Counted from the stretch's first letter, positions 34,382-43,620 are shown. The stretch is DNA of 64,000 nt from CAVZCK01 sp963798805 (GCA_963798805.1 CAWCVC010000011.1:682001-746000); one strand, 5' to 3'. Notes: generated from the sequence alone by a model not told the origin. Numbers and translations are program-made.

Positions 34382-36213
34382 TGCGCCGGCGGAAAACTGT
34401 TTACGTCGATTCGGACATCCTGGTGGTCGGTGGCGGCATGGGGGGCTGCGGGGCCACTTACGAATCCCGCTATTGGGGCCGCGATCTGAAGATCGTGTGC
34501 GTCGAGAAAGCGAACATTGAGCGAAGCGGCGCGGTCGCGCAGGGCCTCTACGCCATCAACTGCTACATGGGCATGCATTGGGACGAGAACCAGCCCGAAG
34601 ACCACGTCCGCTACGCCCGCAACGACCTGATGGGCCTGGTGCGCGAGGATCTCGGCTACGACATTGCCCGCCACGTCAACTCCACGGTGCACAAGTTCGA
34701 GGAGTGGGGCCTGCCCATCATGCGGGACCCGAAAACCGGGAGATATCAGCGCGAAGGCAAATGGCAGATCATGATCCACGGCGAGAGCTATAAGCCGATC
34801 GTCGCCGAGGCCGCGCGCAAGGCCGCCACTGAAGTCTACAACCGGATCATGGTCACCCATCTGCTGATGGACAAGTCACGCAAGCGGGTCGCCGGCGCGG
34901 TCGGCTTCAACGTGCGCACCGGGGATTTCTACGTCTTCCGCGCCAAGGCGGTGATCGTGGCCGCTGGCGGCGCCTCGCACATCTTCAAGCCCCGCTCGGT
35001 TGGCGAGGGTATGGGCCGCACATGGTACGCGCCGTGGAGCAGCGCCTCCGCTTACGCGCTGCCGATCCTGGCCGGCGCCAAGATGACGCAGATGGAGAAC
35101 CGCATCGTCCTGACTCGGTTTAAGGACGGCTACGGTCCGGTCGGCGCCTACTTCCTGCATTTGAAGACCTACACACAAAACGCCTATGGGCAGGACTATG
35201 AGGCGTTCTGGCGCGATTCGATCGAGCAGATGGTCGGCGACTACGTCAATCACCACCCGGTGCCGACCTGCCTGCGCAACCACGCCTTCCTTGAGGAAGT
35301 GAAGGCGGGCCGGGGGCCGATCCGTATGGTGACGATGGAGGCCTTCCAGGACCCGCACAAGGAGACCGTCGGCTGGGAGAACTTCCTTGGAATGACCATC
35401 GGGCAGGCGGTCGTGTGGGCGTCGCAAAACATCGATCCCAAGTACATCAACCCCGAGCTGACGACCTCGGAGCCTTATGTCATGGGCTCGCATGCGACCT
35501 GTTCAGGCGCGTGGGCGAGCGGCCCGGAAGACTATGCCCCCGCGGAATATCAGTGGGGTTACAACCGCATGATGACCGTCGAGGGTCTCTTCGGCGCTGG
35601 CGACACTATCGGCGGCACCGCCCACAAATTCTCGTCGGGCTCTTTCACGGAAGGCCGTATCGCCGGCAAGGCGGCGGTGAAGTACGTGAATGACTTGGGC
35701 AAAGCACAGCCGGAGGTCAGCGACACCGAGATCGAAGACCTTAAGAAGGCCATCTATAAGCCTTTGGAGCACTACGAGGTCTACCGCAACGAGATCGTCG
35801 CCGGCACGGTGTCACCGCACTATATTCTGCCGATCCACGCCCTGCAGCGTCTTGAGAAGATCATGGACGAGTATTGCGGCGGCATCGGCAGCTACTACAC
35901 AACCAACGAGCCGCTACTGACCCGCGGGCTCGAACTGCTCGGCATGCTGAAGGAAGATGCCGCATCTCTAGGCGCTGAAGACCTGCATCAGCTGCAACGC
36001 TGCTGGGAACTGCAGCACAGGCTCCTGGCCTCAGAATGCGTCACCCAGCACACCCTGTTTCGTAAGGAAACGCGCTGGCCAGGCTACTACTACCGTGGCG
36101 ACTACCCGAAACTGGATGACGACGGGTGGCACTGCTTCACTCTCTCCCGCTACGACCAGGACTCCGGCAAATGGGAGATGGAAAAGGCGCCAGTGTATCA
36201 CATTATTGACTGA
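34381..36213 (+). CDS. aprA: Adenylylsulfate reductase alpha subunit
   Basis: 610 residues, FAD enzyme. In oxidising direction it joins sulfite and AMP to APS, passing two electrons to AprB and AprM. FAD-binding DILVVGGGMGGCGATYES at the N-terminus and EKANIERSGAVAQGLYAINCYMG follow the family. The region SHATCSGAWASGPED and GLFGAGDTIGGTAHKFSSGSFTEGRIAG includes the substrate-binding His and FAD contacts. Full length, no breaks. Together with AprM this is the arrangement of sulfur-oxidising, not sulfate-reducing, bacteria. Confidence 0.95.
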   Translation: MRRRKTVYVDSDILVVGGGMGGCGATYESRYWGRDLKIVCVEKANIERSGAVAQGLYAINCYMGMHWDENQPEDHVRYARNDLMGLVREDLGYDIARHVNSTVHKFEEWGLPIMRDPKTGRYQREGKWQIMIHGESYKPIVAEAARKAATEVYNRIMVTHLLMDKSRKRVAGAVGFNVRTGDFYVFRAKAVIVAAGGASHIFKPRSVGEGMGRTWYAPWSSASAYALPILAGAKMTQMENRIVLTRFKDGYGPVGAYFLHLKTYTQNAYGQDYEAFWRDSIEQMVGDYVNHHPVPTCLRNHAFLEEVKAGRGPIRMVTMEAFQDPHKETVGWENFLGMTIGQAVVWASQNIDPKYINPELTTSEPYVMGSHATCSGAWASGPEDYAPAEYQWGYNRMMTVEGLFGAGDTIGGTAHKFSSGSFTEGRIAGKAAVKYVNDLGKAQPEVSDTEIEDLKKAIYKPLEHYEVYRNEIVAGTVSPHYILPIHALQRLEKIMDEYCGGIGSYYTTNEPLLTRGLELLGMLKEDAASLGAEDLHQLQRCWELQHRLLASECVTQHTLFRKETRWPGYYYRGDYPKLDDDGWHCFTLSRYDQDSGKWEMEKAPVYHIID

Positions 36214-36346
36214 TCGCCCGGCCACCTGGAACGCTGCACCTCTCTGATCGAATACGTCCTGCGGTCGTCTTCCATGAGCGCTCTCAGGCCCGGCGCTCCG
36301 TACAGTCTGCAACCGTCATCCAGTTTGAGTGCAGGAAGGAATCGTA

Positions 36347-37543
36347 ATGTCGCAACTCGTACCGCCGCACGGTTCGGAGACGGTCAAGCCATTGCTGCTG
36401 CCCGAGACAGAGCGCGCCGAGGAACGCAAGCGGGCGGAGAAACTCAGGAAAATTCCCCTCGATTCACGCGCTGTCTCCGACGTCTTCATGCTGGCGATGG
36501 GGGCATATACGCCGCTCGATGGGTTTATGGGGCATGACGACTGGCGCGGTTCGTGCCTGGATATGAAACTGGCCAACGGCATCTTCTGGCCGATCCCGAT
36601 CACGCTTCCCGTCGCCAAGGACCTTGCCGATGGCATCCATGCCGAAGAGGAGGTGACGCTCGTCGACGCGGAGACCGGCGAAGCACTCGCCCTCATGGAG
36701 GTGCACGAGAAATATTCGATCGACAAGCGGCTCGAGGCCGAGCATGTCTATCGCACCGCCGATCCGAAGCATCCGGGCGTGGCGAAGGTCCTGGCTCAGG
36801 GAGACGTCAACCTGGCCGGGCGCGTCATGGTGTTGAGCGAAGGCGACTATCCTGTCAAATACGCGAACCTCTATATCCGCCCTGCCGAGTCGCGGGCCAT
36901 GTTTCTTGAGAGGGGCTGGTCGGACGTCGCTGCCTTCCAGACCCGAAATCCCATGCACCGCAGCCACGAATATCTGGTCAAAATCGCAGTGGAAGTCTTA
37001 GACGGTGTTTTCATCCATCAAGTGCTCGGGAAGCTGAAGGCAGGCGACATCCCAGCCGAAGTTCGCACGCGAGCGATCCAGGCCATGATCGACAATTATT
37101 TCCGTCCCGGAACAGTCATCCAGGCCGGCTATCCGATCGAGATGCGCTACGCCGGTCCGCGCGAGGCGTTGCTTCATGCCCTTATTCGCCAGAACTTCGG
37201 CTGCTCGCACCTTGTCGTCGGACGCGACCATGCCGGTGTCGGCAGCTATTACGGCCCCTTCGATTCGCATCACATTTTCGATCAATTATGGCCCGGCGCA
37301 CTTCATACCAAGCCGCTGAAGATCGACGTCACCTTTTACTGCCGGAAATGTTTCGGGATGGCGACGGCGAAGACCTGTCCCCACGACCCGGAGCACCACA
37401 TTTCGATTTCGGGCACGCAACAGCGCGAAATGCTCTCGACCGACGCGGACATACCGCCCGAGTTCAGCCGACCGGAGGTGGTGGCGATCCTCAAGGAGTA
37501 TTACGCGGGCCTGCGATCGGCAGGCCAGAGCCCGGCCTCATGA
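36347..37543 (+). CDS. sat: Sulfate adenylyltransferase (dissimilatory ATP sulfurylase)
   Basis: 398 residues. Converts APS and pyrophosphate to ATP and sulfate in the oxidising direction. The nucleotide motifs QTRNPMHRSHE and GRDHAGVG are intact, and a zinc site CRKC...CPHDPEHH is present near the C-terminus, as in the homo-oligomeric Sat type found in dissimilatory sulfur metabolism rather than CysDN. The ATG has an AGGAAGGA site. It follows aprA by 133 bases and its stop overlaps the next gene by four bases. Confidence 0.95.
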   Translation: MSQLVPPHGSETVKPLLLPETERAEERKRAEKLRKIPLDSRAVSDVFMLAMGAYTPLDGFMGHDDWRGSCLDMKLANGIFWPIPITLPVAKDLADGIHAEEEVTLVDAETGEALALMEVHEKYSIDKRLEAEHVYRTADPKHPGVAKVLAQGDVNLAGRVMVLSEGDYPVKYANLYIRPAESRAMFLERGWSDVAAFQTRNPMHRSHEYLVKIAVEVLDGVFIHQVLGKLKAGDIPAEVRTRAIQAMIDNYFRPGTVIQAGYPIEMRYAGPREALLHALIRQNFGCSHLVVGRDHAGVGSYYGPFDSHHIFDQLWPGALHTKPLKIDVTFYCRKCFGMATAKTCPHDPEHHISISGTQQREMLSTDADIPPEFSRPEVVAILKEYYAGLRSAGQSPAS

Positions 37544-38313
37544 TCATCGCCCAAATCTCCGATACCCATATTGCCCTGGATACCCGCGACGCCGATCAAA
37601 GAATACGCGATTTCGAGCTGACCATTGCCGAGATCAATGCGCTCCATCCGGCCCCGGATGTGATCGTTCACACCGGGGACATCGTTCATAACGGACGGGG
37701 GGACGAATACGCTCGGGCAGCGGCCATCCTCCGGAAGGCGCATGCACCGGTCTATGTGCTCGCCGGGAACAAGGATGACAGGGCGAATTTGCGTGCGGCC
37801 TTTGCCGCAGGCGGATATCTTGCGCCCGATTCCGATTTTATCGATTACGCGATCGAAGACTATCCGGTCAGATTGATTGCCCTGGATACCCTGCGCATGG
37901 GCAGCAATAAGGGTGACTTCTGTGCCGAGCGAGTCAGGCGTTTGACCGACCTGGTTGATGCCGAGCCTACGAAGCCGATCGCGGTTTTCGCCCACCACCC
38001 GCCGTTTGAAGTGCCGGTAGGGCCGGACCCGATCAACTTCGAACCACCGGAGGCGATGGCGGGGCTGCGGCAGGCTTTGCAGCACTCCGGGCGGGTCGTC
38101 GCCGTCTTCAGCGGCCATGTTCACCGTAGCACCGCCGGTCATATTGGACACATTCCGGTGATAGTGGTGCCGTGCATCGCGACGACACTGCGCAAGGGCG
38201 AATATCCGCCTCACATGAAGATGCGTCCGGTTTATCATCTTCACCGGTTTGATTCTGTTTGGGGTTTTGCCACCGAGGCGCGGATTGCCGGGACAGGGCC
38301 ATCGGCGGGGTAG
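37540..38313 (+). CDS. Metallophosphoesterase (CpdA-like), coupled to sat
   Basis: 257 residues from the ATG overlapping the sat stop (ATGA). The calcineurin-like metal motifs are all there: ISDTHI, HTGDIVHNG, LAGNKDD (N-K-D where GNHD is usual), FAHHPPF, and SGHVHRS. Relatives hydrolyse cyclic AMP or other phosphodiesters; a phosphohydrolase acting on APS, PAPS or AMP would make sense beside sat, but this is inference. The GNHD histidine is replaced by lysine (residue ~73), which may change metal binding. It ends the operon. Confidence 0.85.
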   Translation: MIIAQISDTHIALDTRDADQRIRDFELTIAEINALHPAPDVIVHTGDIVHNGRGDEYARAAAILRKAHAPVYVLAGNKDDRANLRAAFAAGGYLAPDSDFIDYAIEDYPVRLIALDTLRMGSNKGDFCAERVRRLTDLVDAEPTKPIAVFAHHPPFEVPVGPDPINFEPPEAMAGLRQALQHSGRVVAVFSGHVHRSTAGHIGHIPVIVVPCIATTLRKGEYPPHMKMRPVYHLHRFDSVWGFATEARIAGTGPSAG

Positions 38314-39297
38314 AATGCGAGTCCATCCTGCCTCGACAAGGCTGAAAAGCCGGGCGTGTTTGGCGAACTAACACCGGTCTTGATCTCCGGCGGCGGCAAT
38401 GAGCTCGCATCATGCCAAAGGCCGTTTCCGATCATCCGATTTACATGGCGCGATATGGCCAGACGCTGATTATCTGTCTTCTAAGATAATCACTCGCCAC
38501 CGGTGTGCTGCCGTCACCGATAGCGAGTGATCTGCGGAGTTCGCAAGTGGAAAAAGGCGAAGGCGCGTTTTGTAAAATCTGCGCCAGGGCGCTTGCTATT
38601 GCATTTCCTGCAAAAGCTGTCCGGCTGCCACGAGAGCAATCTGATTTTGACAACTAAGCCATTGGGGCATTCATGCAGGAGCTTGGCGGAGCCGTCGCTG
38701 AGATTGGCAGCGCCTCGATCCTGTGAATCTAGGTCCGGATTGGGAACGTCGATGATGCTTCCAGCTAAGGCAGTCGCCATCGGCTCTGGAACAATTTGGA
38801 AAGGATCGTAAGGGATGAGGCCGAACAGCGCACATCGATCTTCGGGAACGCCGAACGACCTTTCGGCCGACTTCGCAAACAAGGCTGTTGCGGAAGTGCT
38901 TGCCGATCTCTCGGCGAACGGGATCAAAGCGGTCTTAGTCCAGACCTTCCGCCAGATCGCCGACCGGCATCGGAACGCGACTACGCGCACTTCTTTCGAC
39001 GCACAGAGAAGGACCGCTGGTCGCGTGAATGCTTCGAATACGGTTAAATCGTCTTTGACGCGCTCTTCCCCGGTCGAGCGCGGCTCGTCGCATCGGCGGC
39101 GATATACCGCGATCGGATGTGGAGTACCTCATCGCAACCGGCGTTATAAGCCGGCCCCAATCAGCCCCAGCATGACCCTATCGGAATGCAGCCGCTGAAA
39201 CTTGGGTAGATGCTTCGAGGAAGCGATTACGACCGTCAAATCTCAATGCGGCTTTTCGTCAAATTTGATCCCGACCTCAAACACATGGATTCTGAAA
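38314..39297. other. Degraded or non-coding stretch downstream of the apr operon
   Basis: Almost 1 kb. Overlapping frames exist on both strands (minus 38514-38990, plus 38815-39198), but none shows a ribosome site or family pattern. Composition is mixed and uneven, suggesting gene debris. I support no gene here. Confidence 0.4.
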
Positions 39298-39744
39298 GTG
39301 GCAAGCCCTTCGACCGGTGAAAGCTTTGGCATTCTCGGATTTCTCTTTCGGGAGGGATCGGCGCTCGGCTTTGCAGCACTGCTATGGTATGCGCTCTGGG
39401 GTGGGTATGCACCAAATCTCGGGACTCCCGAACAGGCATTCAGATCCGCCCTGATCATCGGGATGATCGCGTTGATCTATGTCGGCTTGCAAGCCCTTGC
39501 CGTGGCAAGTAATCCTCGCAGACGCGCCACACGCTACCTTGTGGATTTGCTGCTCTCGCTCATTCCATTGGCTGTTGTCGGCTATGCGATTGCGCTCAAC
39601 ATCTCTGGCTATCTGCCCCTCACTTTCTATCAAAAAGGCATCGTTTGGCTTGGCGGCTTGGCGACCGTCATCGACGTGGTGTTGTTCACATGGTTCAACA
39701 TGAAATTGAATAAGTTAACGGCGAACTTTGCAATAATGCGCTGA
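39298..39744 (+). CDS. Hypothetical four-helix membrane protein
   Basis: 148 residues from a GTG at 39298; the frame is open to a TTG at 39202 and no ribosome site decides the start. Four helices: LGFAALLWYALWGGYA, ALIIGMIALIYVGLQALAVA, YLVDLLLSLIPLAVVGYAIAL, GIVWLGGLATVIDVVLFTWF. Only a short basic loop (SNPRRRATR) is charged. I do not recognise the family. It stands alone between degraded regions. Confidence 0.5.
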   Translation: MASPSTGESFGILGFLFREGSALGFAALLWYALWGGYAPNLGTPEQAFRSALIIGMIALIYVGLQALAVASNPRRRATRYLVDLLLSLIPLAVVGYAIALNISGYLPLTFYQKGIVWLGGLATVIDVVLFTWFNMKLNKLTANFAIMR

Positions 39745-39852
39745 TCCAAACAGAGGAACCGCATAATTTCCTAAGACACGTCATTGACGGGTCGCCTGCC
39801 CGATCAGGGGGTAAGCATATGCCGAGGACCACAGCGCTGACGACAAGCCAGA

Positions 39853-40281
39853 TCAACGCCCGGTAAGCAATATTCCAGCGAGGATGACAGTAAGCGCCAG
39901 AAACAACATGCCTGCCACAGGCCATTGACGCAAATATCGTTCAATTCGTTCCATGGCCGCGCCCAGATTGAGCGTCCCCCGGACTGCAAACTCATCCGCC
40001 GCCAGCACATCGCCTTCTGGGATCCGCGGCAGGAGGTGCTCCCAGCGCCGCAGCGCAATGGCTAATAAACCCCCGATGAGGATCGGCCAGAGCGCGGCCC
40101 ACATCACTTTCGGCGCCAATGCATCAGACAGCGGCTCGCCCGAAATTTCGCGATAGAGGGTCCAGGGTATCGCCACGGATGCGATCGCAACAACGAGCCA
40201 CGGCAAGACGAGCCTCCGCGGTTTCAATGCCTTCGGATCATGTGAAGTGCCGAGCATGAGGCAACGCAGGAAATGCAGCAT
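39853..40281 (-). pseudogene. Proton-conducting antiporter/NuoL-like subunit, C-terminal fragment
   Basis: The ~140 residues (LVLPWLVVAIASVAIPWTLYREI; VMWAALWPILIGGLLAIALRRWEHLLPRIPEGD; ERIERYLRQWPVAGMLFLALTVILAGILL) match the last helices of MrpA/NuoL-type membrane subunits that conduct protons. The large N-terminal part with the transport helices is missing: upstream, 23 bases away, lies the end of an IS3 element. Beyond that IS no continuation exists, so the IS insertion came with a deletion. Confidence 0.6.
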
Positions 40282-40409
40282 GAGGAGCGTGCTTGCGATT
40301 GCCGTGGACTTGCCCCGGTTTCGTAGAGAGTTGAGGGCTTGGCATCAGCGTATTCGGTTTGACGGCATTTTGTCCTCCTTTTCGGTCGCATCTTTTTGTT
40401 CGGCCTGGA

Positions 40410-41429
40410 TCATCTTTTCATCCCGGCCTGCAGATTCTGACGGCTGTCGGGAGAAGCGGCGGTCACGGATGGCCGGCAGGCCGACGATGCGGCTTGGCCC
40501 GGCGTTTCCAGGCCGTCCTTGACGGACGCGAGCACGACGGCAGGCTCGTGTGCGCCGGGATCGAGAGCTCTTGTCTCGAACGCCGCCGGCGAGAGATAGC
40601 CGAGCGAGGAATGGCGCCGGCGCGGATTGTAAAAGCCTTCGATGAACTCGAAGATGGCGATGCGCGCCTCGGCGTGGGTCTTGAACCGCCGCCGGTCGAG
40701 CAACTCACATTCGAGGGTGGCGAAGAAGCTTTCCGCCATCGCATTGTCATAGGCATCGCCGACTGAGCCCATCGATGGACGGACGCCCGCTTCCCGGCAG
40801 CGCTTGCCGAAAGCAAGAGACGTGTACTGAGAGCCTTGATCGGAGTGGTGGATCACGCCGATCGGACGCCGCCGCCATAGCGCCATATCGAGCGCATCCA
40901 ACACGATCTTGGCGTGCAAGCTGGCTGCCATCGGAGCGAACGTTTATCGTGAGCGACAAGCGCTCACTTGGCCGACGATCCGTCGGCTGAAGGCATCGAG
41001 AACGACGGCGAGATAGAGGAACCCCGACCAGGTCGGACAATATGTAATATCGGCCACCCACAATACGTTAGGCCGGTCTGCCGTGAAGTTGCGGTCAACC
41101 AGATCGGGCGCCTGACGGCCGCCGCCCTTCACAGTCGTCGTCACGAAGCGACGACGGCTGACGCCGGCGAGCGCCGCTGCGCGCATCAAGCGGGCCACGC
41201 GCTTGCGGCCAACGCATATCCCCTGTTCGGCGAGTTCGGCCTGAATGCGCGGGACGCCATACGTGCCCTGCGAGCCAGCATGCGCCGTGCGGATCCTGGC
41301 GGTCAGAGCCGCATCGGCCTGGCGACGCCTGGATGGCGGACGCTTGGTCGAAGCGTAAAAGCCGCTGGCGGAGACACCCAGCAGACGGCTCATGGCAGTG
41401 ATCGGATAAACGGCCCGGTTCGCGCTCAT
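40410..41429 (-). pseudogene. IS3 transposase OrfB broken by a palindromic insertion
   Basis: The first part (from ATG 41429) has the helical IS3 N-terminus (YPITAMSRLLGVSASGFYA, SQGTYGVPRIQAELAEQGI) and the first catalytic Asp in LWVADITYCPTWSGFLYLAVVLDAFSRRIVG. There about 32 extra bases with a hairpin introduce a stop. The second part resumes with MAASLHAKIVLDALDMA...HHSDQGSQYTS (second Asp) and GDAYDNAMAESFFATLECELL (Glu). All DDE residues survive but in two frames. Confidence 0.9.
40949..40967. repeat. Palindromic insert within IS3 OrfB
   Basis: GTGAGCG-ACAAG-CGCTCAC, a perfect seven-pair stem, inside ~32 bases (40935-40967) that do not belong to the IS3 reading frame. It differs in sequence from the palindrome in the IS630. 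Confidence 0.7.
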
Positions 41430-41740
41430 GAATTGGAACCCTTCGGTGGGATCACATCGGTCTCCCGAGCAAACCAGGCCGCGGCTTTTGAGAGGATTTC
41501 GCGCTCCAGCTTGAGCTGCTTGTTCTCCCGGCGCAGCCGGTTCAACTCCTCGCGCTCGGCCGTCGTCAGGCCATCCTCGCGCCGACCTTCGTCGCGGTCA
41601 GCCTGCGCAACCCAATTGCGGATCGCCTGAGCCGATGGGTCAAATTCCTTGGCAAGCTCATTCGGCGTTCGTCCGGATCGGACCAGCTCGATCATTCGTT
41701 GCCGGAATTCCGGCGGGTAAGGCGGCTGTGTCTTTGGCAT
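41426..41740 (-). CDS. IS3 transposase OrfA
   Basis: 104 residues from the ATG at 41740 (site CAGGAG). YPPEFRQRMIELVRSGRTPNELAKEFDPSAQAIRNWV is the helix-turn-helix that binds the IS ends, followed by the leucine zipper EREELNRLRRENKQLKLEREILSKAAAWFARE. The stop overlaps the orfB ATG by four bases. Intact. Confidence 0.92.
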   Translation of the reverse strand: MPKTQPPYPPEFRQRMIELVRSGRTPNELAKEFDPSAQAIRNWVAQADRDEGRREDGLTTAEREELNRLRRENKQLKLEREILSKAAAWFARETDVIPPKGSNS

Positions 41741-41791
41741 CGTGAACTCCTGAAACGCAAATGTTCGGATGTCCACGAAACCGGGGCAACT

Positions 41792-41995
41792 TCAAGGGTC
41801 GGCCGTGTAAGACGCCATGAACCGGCGAACGCGGTCTATCTTCTCTTGGCTGGGCTGCTGCACCCTTCCATCACGAAGGTGCGGGAAAAATCCCTTTCCC
41901 GCTCCGATCGCCAACCCAAAATTCGTTGGCTTCATGCCCGTTCGCTTGCAGAACGCCATCACCTCGGCGAGCAGCATTTCACCTCCGGTGGTCAT
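41792..41995 (-). CDS. Small phage/ICE-type protein, possibly truncated by the IS3
   Basis: 67 residues: MLLAEVMAFCKRTGMKPTNFGLAIGAGKGFFPHLRDGRVQQPSQEKIDRVRRFMASY has a helix-turn-helix look of small DNA-binding proteins in integrative elements. Its TGA stop is formed by the last bases of the IS3 (TCA at 41792-41794), so the natural C-terminus may be missing. The start overlaps the stop of the gene at 41992. Confidence 0.6.
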   Translation of the reverse strand: MTTGGEMLLAEVMAFCKRTGMKPTNFGLAIGAGKGFFPHLRDGRVQQPSQEKIDRVRRFMASYTADP

Positions 41996-42612
41996 GTCGA
42001 ATCCTGTTCTTCAGCCTTTCGCGCCGCAATGTTTTGGTGTGCGATATGCAGCAGGTGGTTCACCTTGCGTTTTTCCTGTCGAATCCGTTTGACGCTCATG
42101 CCAGAGTATTTCTTGCGCTCTCGTGCCGCCGCTTTTTGCCGGCTCAAAACTCGGCGGCACCGCTCGGAACAGGTCCTGGCGTCAGCTCGTCGGCCGACCA
42201 ATGAGGCGTCGCAGACGGCGCAGGTCGTCCGCCGCTTGGCGGCCCGCTGCGGGTTTTGGCGTTCCCGATAAACTCGGGCGCGTTCTGCGTCGGTCGCGCG
42301 CTCACCGATCAGTTCGCGCAGCCCTACGAGTGCAGACATCTTCTCCGGGGCGGAGATCATTAGCCTTCCAATGCTCGCAAGGATCTCCTGCCGCGTTCGG
42401 ATCTTGATCTCGGCCCCAAGCGCGCCATGCAGGCCGAGCCGTCGAGCGGCATCGAGCCACAACTGGCGCTGCCGTTTTTCGCTAGGAGTTCGCGTGACGA
42501 AAACGGCGCGATTTGTGACGGAGCCGCGCTGTTTTTTGCGAGATTTTCCCCGCCCGTTTTCGTCACACGTCGATCTCTTCGGGAAGACGATGACGTTGTC
42601 GATTTCGTCCAT
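41992..42612 (-). CDS. Hypothetical protein with a C-terminal zinc-finger-like motif
   Basis: 206 residues. The first half is helical and basic (SEKRQRQLWLDAARRLGLHG); the second carries CAVCDASLVGRRADARTCSERCR, a CxxC...CxxxC arrangement expected to bind zinc, followed by a very basic stretch (RQKAAARERKKYSG). Likely nucleic-acid binding. It is the middle gene of a three-gene run with the AlpA-like regulator, with TGATG and ATGA overlaps on either side, a layout common in integrative elements. No named family recognised. Confidence 0.6.
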   Translation of the reverse strand: MDEIDNVIVFPKRSTCDENGRGKSRKKQRGSVTNRAVFVTRTPSEKRQRQLWLDAARRLGLHGALGAEIKIRTRQEILASIGRLMISAPEKMSALVGLRELIGERATDAERARVYRERQNPQRAAKRRTTCAVCDASLVGRRADARTCSERCRRVLSRQKAAARERKKYSGMSVKRIRQEKRKVNHLLHIAHQNIAARKAEEQDST

Positions 42613-42872
42613 CAGGCCTCCTCCCCATATATGCGCGCCTTGCGAGGCCGGCCGCGCCCGCGCCGGTGCTGAGGTATGGTTGGCGCTATTGCTGCCCCAT
42701 CCTGCTGCGCAAGATCATCAAGCCACGCTTCAACCTCGGCGGTGATCCAAAGACTGCACCGTCCGACTTTTCGCGGTGCCGGGAACGCGCCTTCTGCGAT
42801 CATTTCATAGATTTTCGAGCGTCCGAGCGGCACCCGCTCTAGGACTTCTCGCAGCCTGATGGCGTTGATCAT
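42612..42872 (-). CDS. AlpA-like DNA-binding regulator/excisionase
   Basis: 86 residues. IRLREVLERVPLGRSKIYEMIAEGAFPAPRKVGRCSLWITAEVEAWLDD is the winged-helix/MerR-like fold of AlpA/Xis proteins: a recognition helix (GRSKIYEMI) and the Trp-containing C-terminal helix. Such proteins control or direct excision of elements integrated at tRNA genes. A tRNA-Ser gene lies ~350 bases away with its 3' end facing this gene. The integrase that would pair with it is not in the window, probably lost to the IS3-associated deletion. Confidence 0.8.
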   Translation of the reverse strand: MINAIRLREVLERVPLGRSKIYEMIAEGAFPAPRKVGRCSLWITAEVEAWLDDLAQQDGAAIAPTIPQHRRGRGRPRKARIYGEEA

Positions 42873-43220
42873 GTTTATCGCCCAAATGCCTGCGCGACCC
42901 GCTAGGATATTTGCAAACGATCCCGGTTGGCGTCAAAACCAAGTGGTGATGCGGTTGTAAACGGAAAGAATTATATTGATGAATTGGCAGAGTATCTGTC
43001 GAAACTAACTTGCTGATGTCGGCAGATTGGCTCGGCGACTATCTGTGAAACGCTTGTGGTTCTGTGAAACCATCAGAAGCTGAAAAAATTCTGCACTTCA
43101 GCTTGTCTTAGCGGTTGCTCGGCTGGGATCACATAAAACCAGCAACATGGGCAGGGGCATGGGCGTAAATTCGCCGTCGCAGAAAAGTTATAGGGATTTC
43201 AGTAGGTTATCTGGTGAGCG
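42873..43220. other. AT-richer spacer between AlpA gene and tRNA-Ser
   Basis: 348 bases with no gene. This is where an attachment-site core and excisionase sites would lie; no repeat of the tRNA-Ser 3' end was found elsewhere in the window. Confidence 0.4.
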
Positions 43221-43313
43221 TGGCGGAGTGGGGGGGATTCGAACCCCCGATACGGCTTTTGACCGTATAACGGTTTAGCAAACCGCCGCCTTCAGCCTCT
43301 CGGCCACCACTCC
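43221..43313 (-). tRNA. tRNA-Ser (GCT)
   Basis: 93 bases including CCA. Seven-pair acceptor stem GGAGTGG/CCACTCC, anticodon GCT at 43279-43277 (GGTTTGCTAAACC), long variable arm TTATACGGTCAAAAGCCGTATC and T-arm GGGGGTTCGAATCCCCC. Intact. Confidence 0.96.
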
Positions 43314-43620
43314 ACGCTTCACGCTGCCCGGCGCAGATGAGCCATACCTGCTTGCAACCCTGTTAAGAAATTGCGGGCAAGGCACGGCTCATGGCATGTG
43401 ATTGCCACAGCGGCCGATATAAAGGCATTCCGGTTTGCGCTGCAACCCTCCTTGAGCGGCGAGCCGGCGGTTTTGCGTGATTTGATTTCGCGGTGGTTTG
43501 GCGAGCGCACCAACGGCTGGGCGCGTCGGCCGGATGCCGCCCGCCGCCGGCATGCGGGCGCAGCCGGAGCGTACCGCCGCCTCCGCAGAGCGGCTGGCGC
43601 GCTATCCGTGAGCACACGGC
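43314..43620. other. Intergenic upstream of tRNA-Ser
   Basis: About 307 bases without a convincing gene; overlapping frames on both strands are low-complexity Arg/Ala/Pro-rich shadows. It should hold the tRNA-Ser promoter. Confidence 0.45.

Larger units (their letters stand above)
40305..41794 (-). mobile_element. IS3-family element
   Basis: About 1,490 bases with terminal repeats starting TGGACTTGCCCCGGTTTCGT (left) and TGAAGTTGCCCCGGTTTCGT (right, complement), TG...CA ends as in IS3. Flanks CCG/AGG are not a target duplication, consistent with a later deletion on one side. Confidence 0.88.
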
